Source: Acrocarpospora macrocephala (lineage in GTDB: Bacteria > Actinomycetota > Actinomycetes > Streptosporangiales > Streptosporangiaceae). Taken from it: DNA of 64,000 nt. The notes beneath the pieces were generated by a model, which worked only from the letters and a program-made list of their open reading frames with translations, ran no database searches and was not told where the DNA came from. The DNA lies in the NCBI RefSeq assembly GCF_009687865.1, contig NZ_BLAE01000033.1, positions 62,001 to 126,000 on the forward strand, in the 5' to 3' direction. Below, piece after piece: positions 1 through 8,406 of the stretch (its first letter is position 1; each line of letters opens with the position of its first letter). The translations under genes were made by a program, and so were the position numbers.

Positions 1-811
1 ACGCGTAGCGCAGCAGCTGGTCGGTGTCCATGGGGGCGTACTTCAGACCGGCCTTCTTGAGCCGGAAGTGGAAGATCGGATGGCCGGTCTGCTCCTCCTC
101 CAGCCGGGTGAAGATGACCGAGCCGACCGTCTGGACCGGCGTCAGCACGCAGGCCGTGCGGGCCCGCACGGCCCCGCCCCCGAGCTGGCTGAGCAACGGC
201 CGGTACGCGCGATGCACCCGATCGGCCAGCTCGTTCGCCCCATCAGAAGTGGCCATCCACTTCTCGCACTTCAAGGGCGCCAGCAGGATCAGCCGCGGCG
301 TGTCGATCGACACCATGCGCATGATCGTGTCGATGACGATGCCGGGAGCGTTCACGAAATTGTGGTACCTGCCGTCGCGCTCCATGAGCGCGGGGGTGTC
401 GATCGCCACGACCACGACGTCAGCCCGGTTCATCGCCCGGTCGAACATGTTGCTGCCGTCGATCTCCGGGCTGATCAGGTATTTCCCCGGGTAATCGGTG
501 AAACGCAGGTCGAATAACGGGGGGCGGCCCTTCCTGCCGACCTGGAAGAGATACTCGCGCACCTCACCGGTGCCGGCCAGGCCGTCCTTGGCGCGCACGG
601 TGTCGGTGACCCGGTGCAGGTCGTTGATGTACCCCTGCAGCGTGACCGAGGTGGCGCGCTCGGCCACCAGCGCGAGGTCGGCCGTGCCGATGACGTTGCC
701 GAACTGCTCGTACATGGAGGCCAGCAACGTGGTCTTGCCGACGCCCACCGCGCCCAGCATGGTCACATCGATGATGGCCGCCTCACCGCGCGCGCCAAGG
801 ACCTGCTTCAC
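1..811 (-). CDS. P-loop GTPase/ATPase-like protein, 3' end outside the window
   Basis: About 270 residues are visible; the C-terminus lies beyond the left edge. A Walker A motif GAVGVGKTT sits at about residues 20-28, followed by LLASMY. A G3-like DYPGK is at about 106-110 and a G4-like segment APLKCEK at about 178-184. This layout resembles TRAFAC-class double-GTPase or GTPase-like proteins in which the second core motif is DxPG. The GTG start at 811 is preceded by AAGGGGAG at good spacing. The start lies 14 nt after the stop of the dynamin-like GTPase upstream, so the two are almost certainly co-transcribed and probably act together. The biochemical role is unknown; ATP rather than GTP binding is possible. 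Confidence 0.7.
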   Translation of the reverse strand, partial: MKQVLGARGEAAIIDVTMLGAVGVGKTTLLASMYEQFGNVIGTADLALVAERATSVTLQGYINDLHRVTDTVRAKDGLAGTGEVREYLFQVGRKGRPPLFDLRFTDYPGKYLISPEIDGSNMFDRAMNRADVVVVAIDTPALMERDGRYHNFVNAPGIVIDTIMRMVSIDTPRLILLAPLKCEKWMATSDGANELADRVHRAYRPLLSQLGGGAVRARTACVLTPVQTVGSVIFTRLEEEQTGHPIFHFRLKKAGLKYAPMDTDQLLRYA

Positions 812-825
812 CGCGTCTCCCCTTC

Positions 826-2988
826 TCACAGCATCGCCTTCAATCGCTCGATTGCCTCGTTCCACAGCTGCAGGCGAACGGTGTCCGCGGCGAGCGCGTC
901 GAACTCGTCCGACCAGATCTCGGAGCGATAGCGCCGGTAGATGCGCTCCCACTCGCGGGACACTCCGCGGGAGCGCAGCACGCGGTCGCAGAACTCCTCG
1001 ACGATGGCGAACACCGCGCCGTTGGGTTCGGAGACCAGGCCGGACAGCGCGTTCTCGCACTGGTAGACCGCCTCGTCGTAGGCGACCTGGAGGCTTTCCC
1101 TGATGCTCTGCGGGGTCTGCGCGCCCCTGGGCGTGTAGGTGCCCTCGTGGTCGGCGCTCATCCCGTCCAGGCAGGGGCGGATACGGTGCTGGAAGAAGCC
1201 GCGGTAGGAGAGGCCGAAGTCGGCGACGACGTCCAGGGCGTACCGGATCTCGCTGCTGCCGTCGGAGCGGACCAGGCCGATCAGCCCGGACATGTCCCGC
1301 AGGAATTCGCGGCCTTCCTTCTCGCTCAGGTGGCGGAACTCGCCGTCCTCGCGCAGCACGGTGGCCAGTTGCTCCCACATGTGCCCGACGGTCATGTTGA
1401 GCGCGTCTTCCAGTTCCAGGAACTGCCGGGACAGATACGCGCGGGTCTCCTCCATCAGGTCGCTGAAGGCGCCCGCGAACGCGCCGCCCCGGTTCCGCCG
1501 CCTGGTGATCTCGTCGACCGTCGGTATTCCGTCGCCCTCCTTGACCCTTTTGATCACGGCGGCGACGGCTTTCGCCAACGCGGAGTCGGGGGCGTCCCGG
1601 TCGGCCCTGAACTTGTCGACCAGCCGCACGATGGCGCCGGTCAGGTTGTCGTAGGTCTGGTCGAACAGGTCGTCGAACTTGTTCTCGGACACGTCCCCCA
1701 GGTGCGCGAACTGCGGCACGACCGGGGACTGGCCAGCCAGCAGCCGTACCTCCTGGTCGATCTCGGCGACCCGCCGCACCCGCTCGGTGATGATCGCCTC
1801 ATCGAGCGACTCGAGGTTGTCGACCAGGTAGTCGACGATCGGGTCGAACGCCGCGATCACCTCGTCGGTCTTCGAGCAGTCCGCGATGTACGACCCCGCG
1901 ACCCGGATCACCGACTTTCCAAGCCCGGCCTGGAACGCCTGCGCGCTGGCGAGATTGTCCTGGTCGACGCTCTCCCGGTGGTTGAGGATCATGAACGCGC
2001 GGCGTTCCATCGCGATCTCGGGAAGGGCGCTCTGGGCGATGCCGTACAGCTCGACGTCGAACTCGTGGATGTCGTCGCCCTCGGGGTTGGGCCGCCGGAC
2101 GAACAGCACCAGGTCGACGTCGTCCTTGAGCGCGGCGAGCAGCACCCGGGAGTCGCCGAGGTTGGTGTCCCCGAGACCGGGCAGGTCGATGACCGCGATC
2201 CCGGTCAGGTCGCTCTGCTTGAACTTGGTGGAGATCTCCACGTGCCGTACGGCCCGGAAGGTGTGCTGGGGTTTGCCGTCGAGGTCGTCCTGCGCGACGA
2301 ACCCGCGGATCATGTCGTCGCCGACCCGTTCCGGGGAGGAGTGGCCGATGAGGTTGCCGTACGCGGAGAACGTGGTGTGGTAGTCGCGTAAGTGGCCGTA
2401 CGCGCTGACGGCCGTCGCCGTCGACGCCCGATCGGCCGGCAGGGCGGGCAGTGGCTCGACGCCGAAGGCGCGGGCGGTGACCGGGCGGGCGCCCAGGCCG
2501 TACTTGTCGTAGTAGGGCCCGAGGACCTCGTCCACGAACGAGCGCTCGGAGTGATAGTAGACGTCGGCGTAGGTGTGCCCGTCGAAGTGGCGGATCGTGC
2601 TGGGCACCCCGGTGCAGAAGCCACCAGAACCGTCGGGGATCTCCCGGTTCGTGAGCCCTGTCAGGCTCTGCAGGAACCGGCTCTTGCCCTGCCGGGCCCG
2701 GCCCACCACCCCGATGTTGATCGTCATCCGCCGCAGCCGCGCCAGCGCCCGGTTCAGCGCGGCACGTTCCAAAGCGACCTTGTCGATCAGTTCGCGCACC
2801 ACGGGCCCGAGGGCCGCGAGATGTTCCCCGCGCTCGGAGCCGATCCTGGCGAGCAGGTCGGCCCGGGCCTTCTCCAGGCTGAGCAGCCCGGTCTCCAGAT
2901 CGGCCAGATGGGTCTCCAGCGCCTCGGTCTTCTGCGCGTTCTCCACCCGGCGGGCACGAATGGCCTCGATCTTCTCGACCCGGCCCAT
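826..2988 (-). CDS. Dynamin-like large GTPase
   Basis: A 720-residue protein. The N-terminal ~90 residues are rich in charged and leucine heptads and probably form a coiled coil. The GTPase domain follows, with P-loop GRARQGKS at about 100, switch II DLPGLGDTN at about 270 and a possible G4 NHRE. The long helical C-terminal half is typical of dynamin/BDLP-like proteins. I chose ATG at 2988 because GGAGG lies 5 nt upstream; the longer GTG-initiated reading from 3000 would place that ribosome-binding site inside the coding region. It sits 14 nt upstream of a second P-loop protein and is divergent from the GH15 gene. Bacterial dynamin-like proteins remodel membranes or act in stress and phage responses; which applies here is not visible. 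Confidence 0.75.
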   Translation of the reverse strand: MGRVEKIEAIRARRVENAQKTEALETHLADLETGLLSLEKARADLLARIGSERGEHLAALGPVVRELIDKVALERAALNRALARLRRMTINIGVVGRARQGKSRFLQSLTGLTNREIPDGSGGFCTGVPSTIRHFDGHTYADVYYHSERSFVDEVLGPYYDKYGLGARPVTARAFGVEPLPALPADRASTATAVSAYGHLRDYHTTFSAYGNLIGHSSPERVGDDMIRGFVAQDDLDGKPQHTFRAVRHVEISTKFKQSDLTGIAVIDLPGLGDTNLGDSRVLLAALKDDVDLVLFVRRPNPEGDDIHEFDVELYGIAQSALPEIAMERRAFMILNHRESVDQDNLASAQAFQAGLGKSVIRVAGSYIADCSKTDEVIAAFDPIVDYLVDNLESLDEAIITERVRRVAEIDQEVRLLAGQSPVVPQFAHLGDVSENKFDDLFDQTYDNLTGAIVRLVDKFRADRDAPDSALAKAVAAVIKRVKEGDGIPTVDEITRRRNRGGAFAGAFSDLMEETRAYLSRQFLELEDALNMTVGHMWEQLATVLREDGEFRHLSEKEGREFLRDMSGLIGLVRSDGSSEIRYALDVVADFGLSYRGFFQHRIRPCLDGMSADHEGTYTPRGAQTPQSIRESLQVAYDEAVYQCENALSGLVSEPNGAVFAIVEEFCDRVLRSRGVSREWERIYRRYRSEIWSDEFDALAADTVRLQLWNEAIERLKAML

Positions 2989-3155
2989 AGTCACCTCCAC
3001 GAGAGCTGCGAAAGGTATATGTCCGTTGTATCACTGAAGATAGCTATATGGACGCGGGTTCTGGTGCCTTTGGGTTGCGAAACCCTGACGGGTCTTCGGC
3101 GGTCGCGAAGATCTGCCGCCATTTGACTCCCGGCAGGTCCAGCGGCGTGTCCGGG

Positions 3156-4979
3156 ATGCGTAGCTTGGGAGAGGTGAGCGCCACCGAGTACCTGCCGATC
3201 GGGGAACACGGGCTGATCGGCAACCTGCGGACGGTCGCCCTCGTGGGCACCAACGGCACGATCGACTGGTACTGCTGCCCCGACTTCGACTCGCCCAGCG
3301 TGTTCGGCGCGCTGCTCGACGCCGACCTCGGCGGATCGTTCGAGCTGGCCGCCGACACGCCGGCGGCGACCAAGCAGTTCTACTTTCCCGACACGAATGT
3401 CCTGATCACGCGGTTCGCCGCCGCGGACGGTGTGGGCGAGGTGCAGGACTTCATGCCCATCGCCGACGACTCCCCCGGCTCCGGCCGCCATCGGCTGATC
3501 CGGCAGGTGACGTGCGTGCGCGGGAGCCTGCCGTTCCGGGCCACGATCGCGCCCCGCTTCGGTTACGCGACGGAGCCGCACACCGTACAGGTGTCCGGGG
3601 ACCACGTGACGTTCGAGTCGCCGTCCCTGGCCCTCAGCCTGACCGCCACCGTCCCGCTGGAATCCGACGGGCGGGACGTGCGGGCGCGATTCGTCCTCGG
3701 CGAGGGTGAACAGGCGGTGTTCGCGTTCGACCGGGCCGGCGAGGACATCGCGCTGCGCACCTGCCCGGTGCGGGAGGCGCAGGAGGAGTTCATCGCCACC
3801 GTGCGGTACTGGCGGAACTGGCTGTCGGCCTCCCGCTACCGGGGCCGCTGGCGCGAGGTCGTGCACCGCTCCGCGCTCACCCTGAAACTGCTCACGTACG
3901 CGCCCAGCGGCGGCATCGTCGCCGCCCCCACCACCAGCCTGCCCGAGCAGGTCGGCGGCCCCCGCAACTGGGACTACCGCTACGTGTGGATCCGCGACGC
4001 CGCCTTCTGCGTCTACGCCCTGCTGCGGCTTGGCTTCACCGAGGAGGCGGAAGCCTTCATGGGCTTCCTGACCCGCCACGCCATCCTCGACAGCGCCCGC
4101 GCCGAGGGCCCGCTCCAGATCATGTACGGCATCGACGGCCGCCGCGACCTCCCCGAACGCGAACTCACCCACCTGGAGGGCTACCGCGGCTCCGCGCCCG
4201 TACGCATCGGCAACGCCGCCGCCGGCCAGCTCCAGCTCGACATCTACGGGGCGCTCGTCGACTCGGTCTACCTCTACAACAAGTGGGGCCAGCCGATCTC
4301 CAGCGACCGCTGGGACGAGCTGTGCGCCATCGTCAACTGGGTCTGCCAGAACTGGGACCAGCCCGACGAGGGCATCTGGGAGACCCGCGGCGGGCGCAAG
4401 AACTTCGTGTACTCCCGGCTGATGTGCTGGGTGGCCATCGAGCGCGCCATCCGCGTGGCCAGCCACCGCGGCCTACCCGCCGACCTCACCTACTGGCAGC
4501 GAACCCGGGACACGATCTACCGCCAGATCATGGACCGCGGCTGGTCCGACAAGCTGGCCGCCTTCGTCCAGCACTTCGACGACAACGTCCCCGACGCCGC
4601 GATCCTCATGATGCCGCTGGCCAAGTTCGTCTCCCCCACCGACCCGAAATGGCTCTCCACCCTCGACGCCCTCACCGGCAAACTCGTCTCCGACTCCCTG
4701 GTCTACCGCTACGACCCCGAAACCAGCCCCGACGGCCTCCCCGGCAAGGAGGGCACCTTCTCCGTCTGCTCCTTCTGGTACGTCGAAACCCTGGCCCGCG
4801 CCGGCCGCCTCGACGAAGCCCGCCTGGCCTTCGAGAAAATGCTCACCTACGCCAACCACGTCGGCCTCTACGCCGAGCAAATAGGCCACACCGGCGAACA
4901 ACTCGGCAACTTCCCCCAGGCCCTCACCCACCTCGCCTTGATCAGCGCCGCCTTCAACCTCGACCACGCCCTCGGCTGA
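3156..4979 (+). CDS. GH15 family glucoamylase/trehalase-like glycosidase
   Basis: Cytoplasmic glycoside hydrolase of family 15, about 607 residues from ATG 3156. The trehalase-like N-terminal domain is seen in the segment YLPIGEHGLIGN and the NGTIDWYCCPDFDSP block. The (alpha/alpha)6 barrel follows, with the substrate-binding stretch NWDYRYVWIRDAAF, the segment GIWETRGG carrying a probable catalytic Glu, and the C-terminal EQIGHTGEQLGNFPQA block with the probable second catalytic Glu. The family hydrolyses alpha-glucosidic bonds in oligosaccharides or trehalose; actinobacterial members of this length are often trehalases. The reading frame stays open back to 3048, but that extension has no homology-like features. 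GTG 3174, with GGGAGAG just upstream, is an equally good start. Confidence 0.82.
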   Translation: MRSLGEVSATEYLPIGEHGLIGNLRTVALVGTNGTIDWYCCPDFDSPSVFGALLDADLGGSFELAADTPAATKQFYFPDTNVLITRFAAADGVGEVQDFMPIADDSPGSGRHRLIRQVTCVRGSLPFRATIAPRFGYATEPHTVQVSGDHVTFESPSLALSLTATVPLESDGRDVRARFVLGEGEQAVFAFDRAGEDIALRTCPVREAQEEFIATVRYWRNWLSASRYRGRWREVVHRSALTLKLLTYAPSGGIVAAPTTSLPEQVGGPRNWDYRYVWIRDAAFCVYALLRLGFTEEAEAFMGFLTRHAILDSARAEGPLQIMYGIDGRRDLPERELTHLEGYRGSAPVRIGNAAAGQLQLDIYGALVDSVYLYNKWGQPISSDRWDELCAIVNWVCQNWDQPDEGIWETRGGRKNFVYSRLMCWVAIERAIRVASHRGLPADLTYWQRTRDTIYRQIMDRGWSDKLAAFVQHFDDNVPDAAILMMPLAKFVSPTDPKWLSTLDALTGKLVSDSLVYRYDPETSPDGLPGKEGTFSVCSFWYVETLARAGRLDEARLAFEKMLTYANHVGLYAEQIGHTGEQLGNFPQALTHLALISAAFNLDHALG

Positions 4980-4982
4980 GAG

Positions 4983-5009
4983 TGTCCGGAAACGCGTTGC
5001 CCGTTCGTC
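4983..5009 (+). promoter_or_regulatory. Candidate ECF42-type promoter
   Basis: TGTCCG at 4983-4988 and CGTC at 5006-5009 are separated by 17 bp, about 35 bp before the DGPF gene start. ECF42 sigma factors are reported to recognise TGTCGA-like -35 elements upstream of DGPF genes. Here the -35 matches four or five of six bases. Autoregulation of the DGPF-sigma pair is the inference. Confidence 0.4.
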
Positions 5010-5043
5010 ATGGTGGTGAGGTCACGACAACCGAGGAGCGACG

Positions 5044-5373
5044 ATGAAATACATGATGTTCGTGTGCAGCGACACCGAGCCCGACACCAGCACGGCCGAA
5101 TGGCCCGATATCGAGGTGTGGGTGTCGGAGAACGACGCGCGGGGCCGTCGGCTGGAGGGCAGCAAGCTGGCGGCGGTGTCCGCGGCCACGACGGTCCGGG
5201 TCCGCAACGGGGAGTTGCTGGTCTCGGATGGGCCGTTCGCCGAGACCAAGGAGGTGATCGTGGGGTTCGACCTGCTGGAGTGCGCCGATCTGGACGAGGC
5301 GATCGAGGTGGCCCGCGCGCACCCGATGGCCTGGGGCGGGCGGCTGGAGCTGCGTCCGCTGGTCGACCTGTAG
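5044..5373 (+). CDS. DGPF (YCII-related) domain protein
   Basis: A 109-residue protein with the diagnostic segment VSDGPFAETKE at about residues 60-70 and the GFDLLE/AIEVARAHP blocks of YCII-related DGPF proteins. GAGGAG lies 7 nt before the ATG. It ends 10 nt before the ECF42-type sigma factor gene, the arrangement that defines the ECF42 group. DGPF proteins are commonly predicted targets of their cognate sigma factor. Their enzymatic role is unknown; a stable ferredoxin-like dimer is expected. Confidence 0.85.
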   Translation: MKYMMFVCSDTEPDTSTAEWPDIEVWVSENDARGRRLEGSKLAAVSAATTVRVRNGELLVSDGPFAETKEVIVGFDLLECADLDEAIEVARAHPMAWGGRLELRPLVDL

Positions 5374-5383
5374 GGCCGTCGGC

Positions 5384-6610
5384 GTGAGCGATTCGCCCGC
5401 GGTCGCGGCGGCCGTCGTGGCCGCGGGCAAGGACGCGTACGCGCGGATCGTGGCCGCGCTGATTCGCGTCACCGGCGACTGGACGCTGGCCGAGGACTGC
5501 GCCCAGGAGGCGCTGGCGCTCGCCCTGCAACGGTGGCCCGGGGAGGGCGTGCCGGGCAATCCGGGCGGGTGGCTGATGACGGTGGCGCGCAACCGCGCGA
5601 TCGACGTGCTGCGCCGCGCGTCGGTCGAACGCCGCAAGCTGGCCGAACTGGCGATCCTCGCCGATCTTGGACCTGCCCCTGGAGAGGCGGATGTGGTGGA
5701 CGACCGGCTGCGGCTCATCTTCACCTGCTGCCACCCGGCGCTCGCCCTTGAGGCGCGGGTGGCGCTGACGTTGCGGACGATCGGCGGGGTGCCCACGGCC
5801 GACATCGCGCGGGCGTTCCTGGTCAGCGAGTCGGCGATGACCCGGCGCCTCACCCGGGCCAAGACGAAGATCGCGGATGCCGGTATCCCGTACCGGGTGC
5901 CGACCGGCCCGGCGCTCGCCGAGCGACTGCCCGGCGTGCTGGCGGTGCTGTACCTGCTGTTCACCCACGGCTACAATCCCGACGGCCGGCCCGCCTTCGC
6001 CGACGAGGCGATCCGCCTGGCCCGGCTGCTCCGGGAGCTCATGCCCGGTCAGAGCGAGGTGTCCGCGCTGCTGGCGCTGTTCCTGTTCCAGCACTCCCGG
6101 CGGGACGCCCGCCGCGACGAGCACGGCAACCTGCTCACCCTCGACAAGCAGGACCGGCTCCGCTGGGACCGCGCCGCCATCGCCGAGGCCGTGGAGATCC
6201 TCGCCACGGCACGCGAGGACGGCCCGTACGCGCTGCAGGCCAGGATCGCCGCCTGCCACGCCACCGCCGACGCCACCGACTGGCCCGCGATCGCCCTGCT
6301 GTACGACCGGCTCGCCCGGATCCAGCCCTCACCGGTGATCGAACTGAACCGAGCCGTGGCGCACGGCTACGCGCACGGCCCCGCCGCCGGGCTGGCCCTG
6401 CTCGCCCAGGCCCGCGCCGGCGGCGCGCTGGACGGCTACCCGCTCGCCATCGCCGTGGAAGCCGACCTCACCGCCCGCCACGGCGACCCCACCCGAGCCG
6501 CCGCCCTGTTCCGCCAGGCCGCCGCCGTCGCCCCATCCGACTCCGAACGCCGCGCCCTCCTCGACCGCGCCGACGAGTCCCGCAGGCCACCCTCGGGTGG
6601 TGCCTCTTGA
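5384..6610 (+). CDS. ECF RNA polymerase sigma factor, ECF42-type with C-terminal TPR extension
   Basis: A 408-residue sigma factor. Region 2 is at residues ~15-80 (AEDCAQEALALAL, then GGWLMTVARNRAID), and region 4 at ~120-170 (LRTIGGVPTADIARAF and a helix-turn-helix with SESAMTRRLTRAK). The remaining ~230 residues form the helical, TPR-like extension characteristic of ECF42, including GYNPDGRPAF. That extension is thought to control activity in place of an anti-sigma factor, and none is encoded nearby. GTG start, 10 nt after the DGPF gene. Its stop lies 2 nt from the stop of the convergent monooxygenase gene, with no obvious terminator between them. Confidence 0.88.
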   Translation: MSDSPAVAAAVVAAGKDAYARIVAALIRVTGDWTLAEDCAQEALALALQRWPGEGVPGNPGGWLMTVARNRAIDVLRRASVERRKLAELAILADLGPAPGEADVVDDRLRLIFTCCHPALALEARVALTLRTIGGVPTADIARAFLVSESAMTRRLTRAKTKIADAGIPYRVPTGPALAERLPGVLAVLYLLFTHGYNPDGRPAFADEAIRLARLLRELMPGQSEVSALLALFLFQHSRRDARRDEHGNLLTLDKQDRLRWDRAAIAEAVEILATAREDGPYALQARIAACHATADATDWPAIALLYDRLARIQPSPVIELNRAVAHGYAHGPAAGLALLAQARAGGALDGYPLAIAVEADLTARHGDPTRAAALFRQAAAVAPSDSERRALLDRADESRRPPSGGAS

Positions 6611-6612
6611 GG

Positions 6613-7635
6613 TCATGCTGAGGCGCGTAACTTCGGGGCGATGTAGGTGCCGAGGGCGTTGATGGATTCGGATACGGCTTTGGTTGGGAGGCCGCCCCAG
6701 TCGGCGAGTACTTGGAGGCGGTCGAAATTCACGGCGTTGCGGAGCTTGAGGAGTTTCTCTGTGACGGCGTCCGGAGTGCCGATCATGAGTGCCTGGTTGG
6801 GGGACATGCCGTGGTGGAAGGCGTCGGGGGTGACGACGAATCCTGGGCTGCCAGGGCGCTTGGGTCTGAGGAAGTCGTGGTAGTACGGGTACGTTGCCGC
6901 TGCTTCGGCATGGGTTGGCGCGGTGAAGTAGTGGAGGGCGACGCCCAGTCGTAGGCGGTCGGCCAGGCCGGCTGCTTGGCCCGCGGCGTGGTAGGTGTCG
7001 GCGAGGACGCGGAGTTGTTGTGGTGTCCCGCCGAGGTAGCCGACCGTCATGGGGAGGCCGAGGTGTCCCGCGCGCCGGGCGCTTTCGGGTGAGCCGCCCA
7101 CGCCGATCCATACGGGGAGCGGGTCCTGAACGGGGCGTGGGGGGATGTCCATGCCCGGGATCGGCGGGCGGTGGCGGCCGGTCCAGGTGACGTGTTCGGT
7201 TCGGCGTAGTTCCAGGAGGAGCTGGAGCTTCTCGGCGAACAGTTCGTCATAGTGGTCGAGGCTGTATCCGAAGAGGGCGAAGGGATCGGGGAACGCGCTT
7301 CGCCCGACGGTGAGTTCCGCCCGGCCGCCACTGATCAGGTCGAGGGTGGCGAAGTCCTGGAAGAGGCGGACGGGGTCGTGGACGCTCAGGAGGCTGACGG
7401 CCGTGGTGAGGCGGAGCCGTGTGGTACGCGCGGCGATGGCGGCCAGGAGAACGGCCGGTGAGGCGACCGCGAAGTCGGGGGTGTGATGTTCGCCGACGCC
7501 GATGTGGTCGAGTCCGACGCTGTCGGCCAGTTCGGCTTGGGCCAGGATCTGCCGGATGCGTTCTTCGACCGTGTGGTGGGTGCCGTCAGGGCGTACGGGC
7601 TGGAAGTCGCTGAGGGTGGCGATGCCGATGTCCAT
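6613..7635 (-). CDS. Luciferase-like (LLM class) flavin-dependent monooxygenase
   Basis: A 340-residue TIM-barrel oxidoreductase of the bacterial luciferase family, starting MDIGIATLSDF. Family blocks seen are GEHHTPDFAVASPAV, TTRLRLTTAVSLLS, LDLISGGRAELTVGRSAF and VWIGVGGSPES. Substrate and cofactor (FMNH2 or F420) cannot be deduced; the GRxxF segment and overall size favour the FMN/alkanal-monooxygenase-like branch. The frame stays open much further upstream, but that region is the HxlR gene on the other strand. ATG 7635 lacks a strong ribosome-binding site of its own and is preceded by a 16-codon leader ORF. It is divergent from the HxlR regulator, which probably controls it. Confidence 0.82.
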   Translation of the reverse strand: MDIGIATLSDFQPVRPDGTHHTVEERIRQILAQAELADSVGLDHIGVGEHHTPDFAVASPAVLLAAIAARTTRLRLTTAVSLLSVHDPVRLFQDFATLDLISGGRAELTVGRSAFPDPFALFGYSLDHYDELFAEKLQLLLELRRTEHVTWTGRHRPPIPGMDIPPRPVQDPLPVWIGVGGSPESARRAGHLGLPMTVGYLGGTPQQLRVLADTYHAAGQAAGLADRLRLGVALHYFTAPTHAEAAATYPYYHDFLRPKRPGSPGFVVTPDAFHHGMSPNQALMIGTPDAVTEKLLKLRNAVNFDRLQVLADWGGLPTKAVSESINALGTYIAPKLRASA

Positions 7636-7640
7636 GGGGG

Positions 7641-7691
7641 TCAGGCCTGCTCGCGCCTGGTCGCGTGCTCCTCGTCGACGGGGATGGCCAT
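7641..7691 (-). CDS. Short leader ORF (16 aa) upstream of the monooxygenase
   Basis: ATG at 7691 follows AAGGAG at ideal spacing and encodes MAIPVDEEHATRREQA. It stops with TGA 5 nt before the monooxygenase ATG, in a different frame from it. The good ribosome-binding site belongs to this leader, not to the enzyme, so the enzyme is probably translated by re-initiation. A sequencing frameshift that would fuse the two is possible but would give an atypical N-terminus. Confidence 0.4.
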   Translation of the reverse strand: MAIPVDEEHATRREQA

Positions 7692-7702
7692 CACGGCTCC
7701 TT

Positions 7703-7746
7703 GCTATGAAAATAATGGGAACTATAAAAAACATAGCTGATATGAT
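7703..7746. promoter_or_regulatory. Divergent regulatory region with inverted repeat and -10 element
   Basis: This is an AT-rich island in GC-rich DNA. GCTATG (7703-7708) and CATAGC (7732-7737) form an inverted pair around an A-rich centre, a plausible HxlR operator. TATGAT at 7741-7746 is a -10-like hexamer only 6 bp from the HxlR ATG, which would make that mRNA leaderless. No matching -35 is convincing. Confidence 0.35.
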
Positions 7747-7752
7747 CGCCGC

Positions 7753-8097
7753 ATGACAAGTGAGGCGGAAGCGGGCGGCCACGCGGCGCTCGGGTTCTGC
7801 CCTCAGTTCCATGCCGCCATCGAGCTGATCGGCCGCCGGTGGAACGGCGTGATCCTGCAGCGTCTGCTCGCCGGGCCGCTGCGTTTCTCCGAGATACGTA
7901 AAGGTGTTCCTCGCCTGACCGACGCGATGTTGTCCCAGCGCCTTCGCGAGTTGGAGGACGCCGGCATCGTCGTCCGGGAAGTGGGCACCGACCGGCCCGT
8001 CCAGGTCGTCTACGCACTCACCGACGTCGGCCGCCGCCTCTCGCCCGTCCTTGACGCGGTCGCCGAGTGGAGCAACGAATGGGCGGCGAGCCGCTAG
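7753..8097 (+). CDS. HxlR-family winged-helix transcriptional regulator
   Basis: A 114-residue regulator. The N-terminal FCPQFHAAIELIGRRW block includes the single conserved Cys near residue 16, which is redox-sensing in HypR-like members. The wing-helix segment RFSEIRKGVPRLTDAMLSQR and the closing VVYALTDVGR are canonical. It probably binds as a dimer to the inverted repeat in the 61-bp gap and controls the divergent luciferase-like monooxygenase, a frequent pairing in actinomycetes. No ribosome-binding site is visible before the ATG, consistent with a leaderless transcript. Confidence 0.87.
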   Translation: MTSEAEAGGHAALGFCPQFHAAIELIGRRWNGVILQRLLAGPLRFSEIRKGVPRLTDAMLSQRLRELEDAGIVVREVGTDRPVQVVYALTDVGRRLSPVLDAVAEWSNEWAASR

Positions 8098-8172
8098 CCC
8101 GTGTTGCTCAGAGCGATTGGGGTGTTGAGGTTGCCGGTGCGGCAGCTGCACGAGGGGCAGGAAGAGTTCGTC

Positions 8173-8235
8173 GACGCGCTGACGGTGCTGATCGTCGGCG
8201 CCGGCCCGACCGGGCTGACGCTGGCCTGCGAGTGG
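8173..8235 (+). pseudogene. Fragment of an FAD-dependent monooxygenase (N-terminal Rossmann strand only)
   Basis: The translated run LTVLIVGAGPTGLTLACEW is the FAD-binding GxGxxG start of aromatic-ring hydroxylases. Nothing recognisable follows after residue 21. The usual initiator position is occupied by CTG. GGGGCAGGAAGAG upstream looks like a relic ribosome-binding site. The surrounding 8,098-8,406 gap holds only this fragment and a hairpin. Confidence 0.55.
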
Positions 8236-8306
8236 ACTCTTCGTGTCGTCGGACAACCGACGGGCCTCGACGACATCAAGACGGGTGTGCGGGGTGGCGT
8301 TCGAGG

Positions 8307-8334
8307 CCCCAGCTGCGGATGTCCGCAGCTGGGG
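8307..8334. terminator. Hairpin, probable intrinsic/bidirectional terminator
   Basis: A perfect 12-bp stem (CCCCAGCTGCGG pairing with CCGCAGCTGGGG) closes on an ATGT loop and is followed on the plus strand by TTAAGC. It lies downstream of the HxlR gene and about 70 bp downstream of the minus-strand secreted-protein gene. Confidence 0.6.
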
Positions 8335-8406
8335 TTAAGCGATCGGCGTGCGTGATGCCGCCGCCACCACGATCATGATGCTGTGTTTCGCGGCGATGGG
8401 TTCTGG

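Noticed and set aside
3048-3155. Upstream extension of the GH15 protein
   Set aside because: The extra residues are unlike the family N-terminus, and the segment overlaps the probable divergent promoter region.
7636-8256. N-terminal extension of the monooxygenase frame to 547 residues
   Set aside because: The extra part is antisense to the HxlR gene and non-homologous; the family start is MDIGIATLSDF at 7635.
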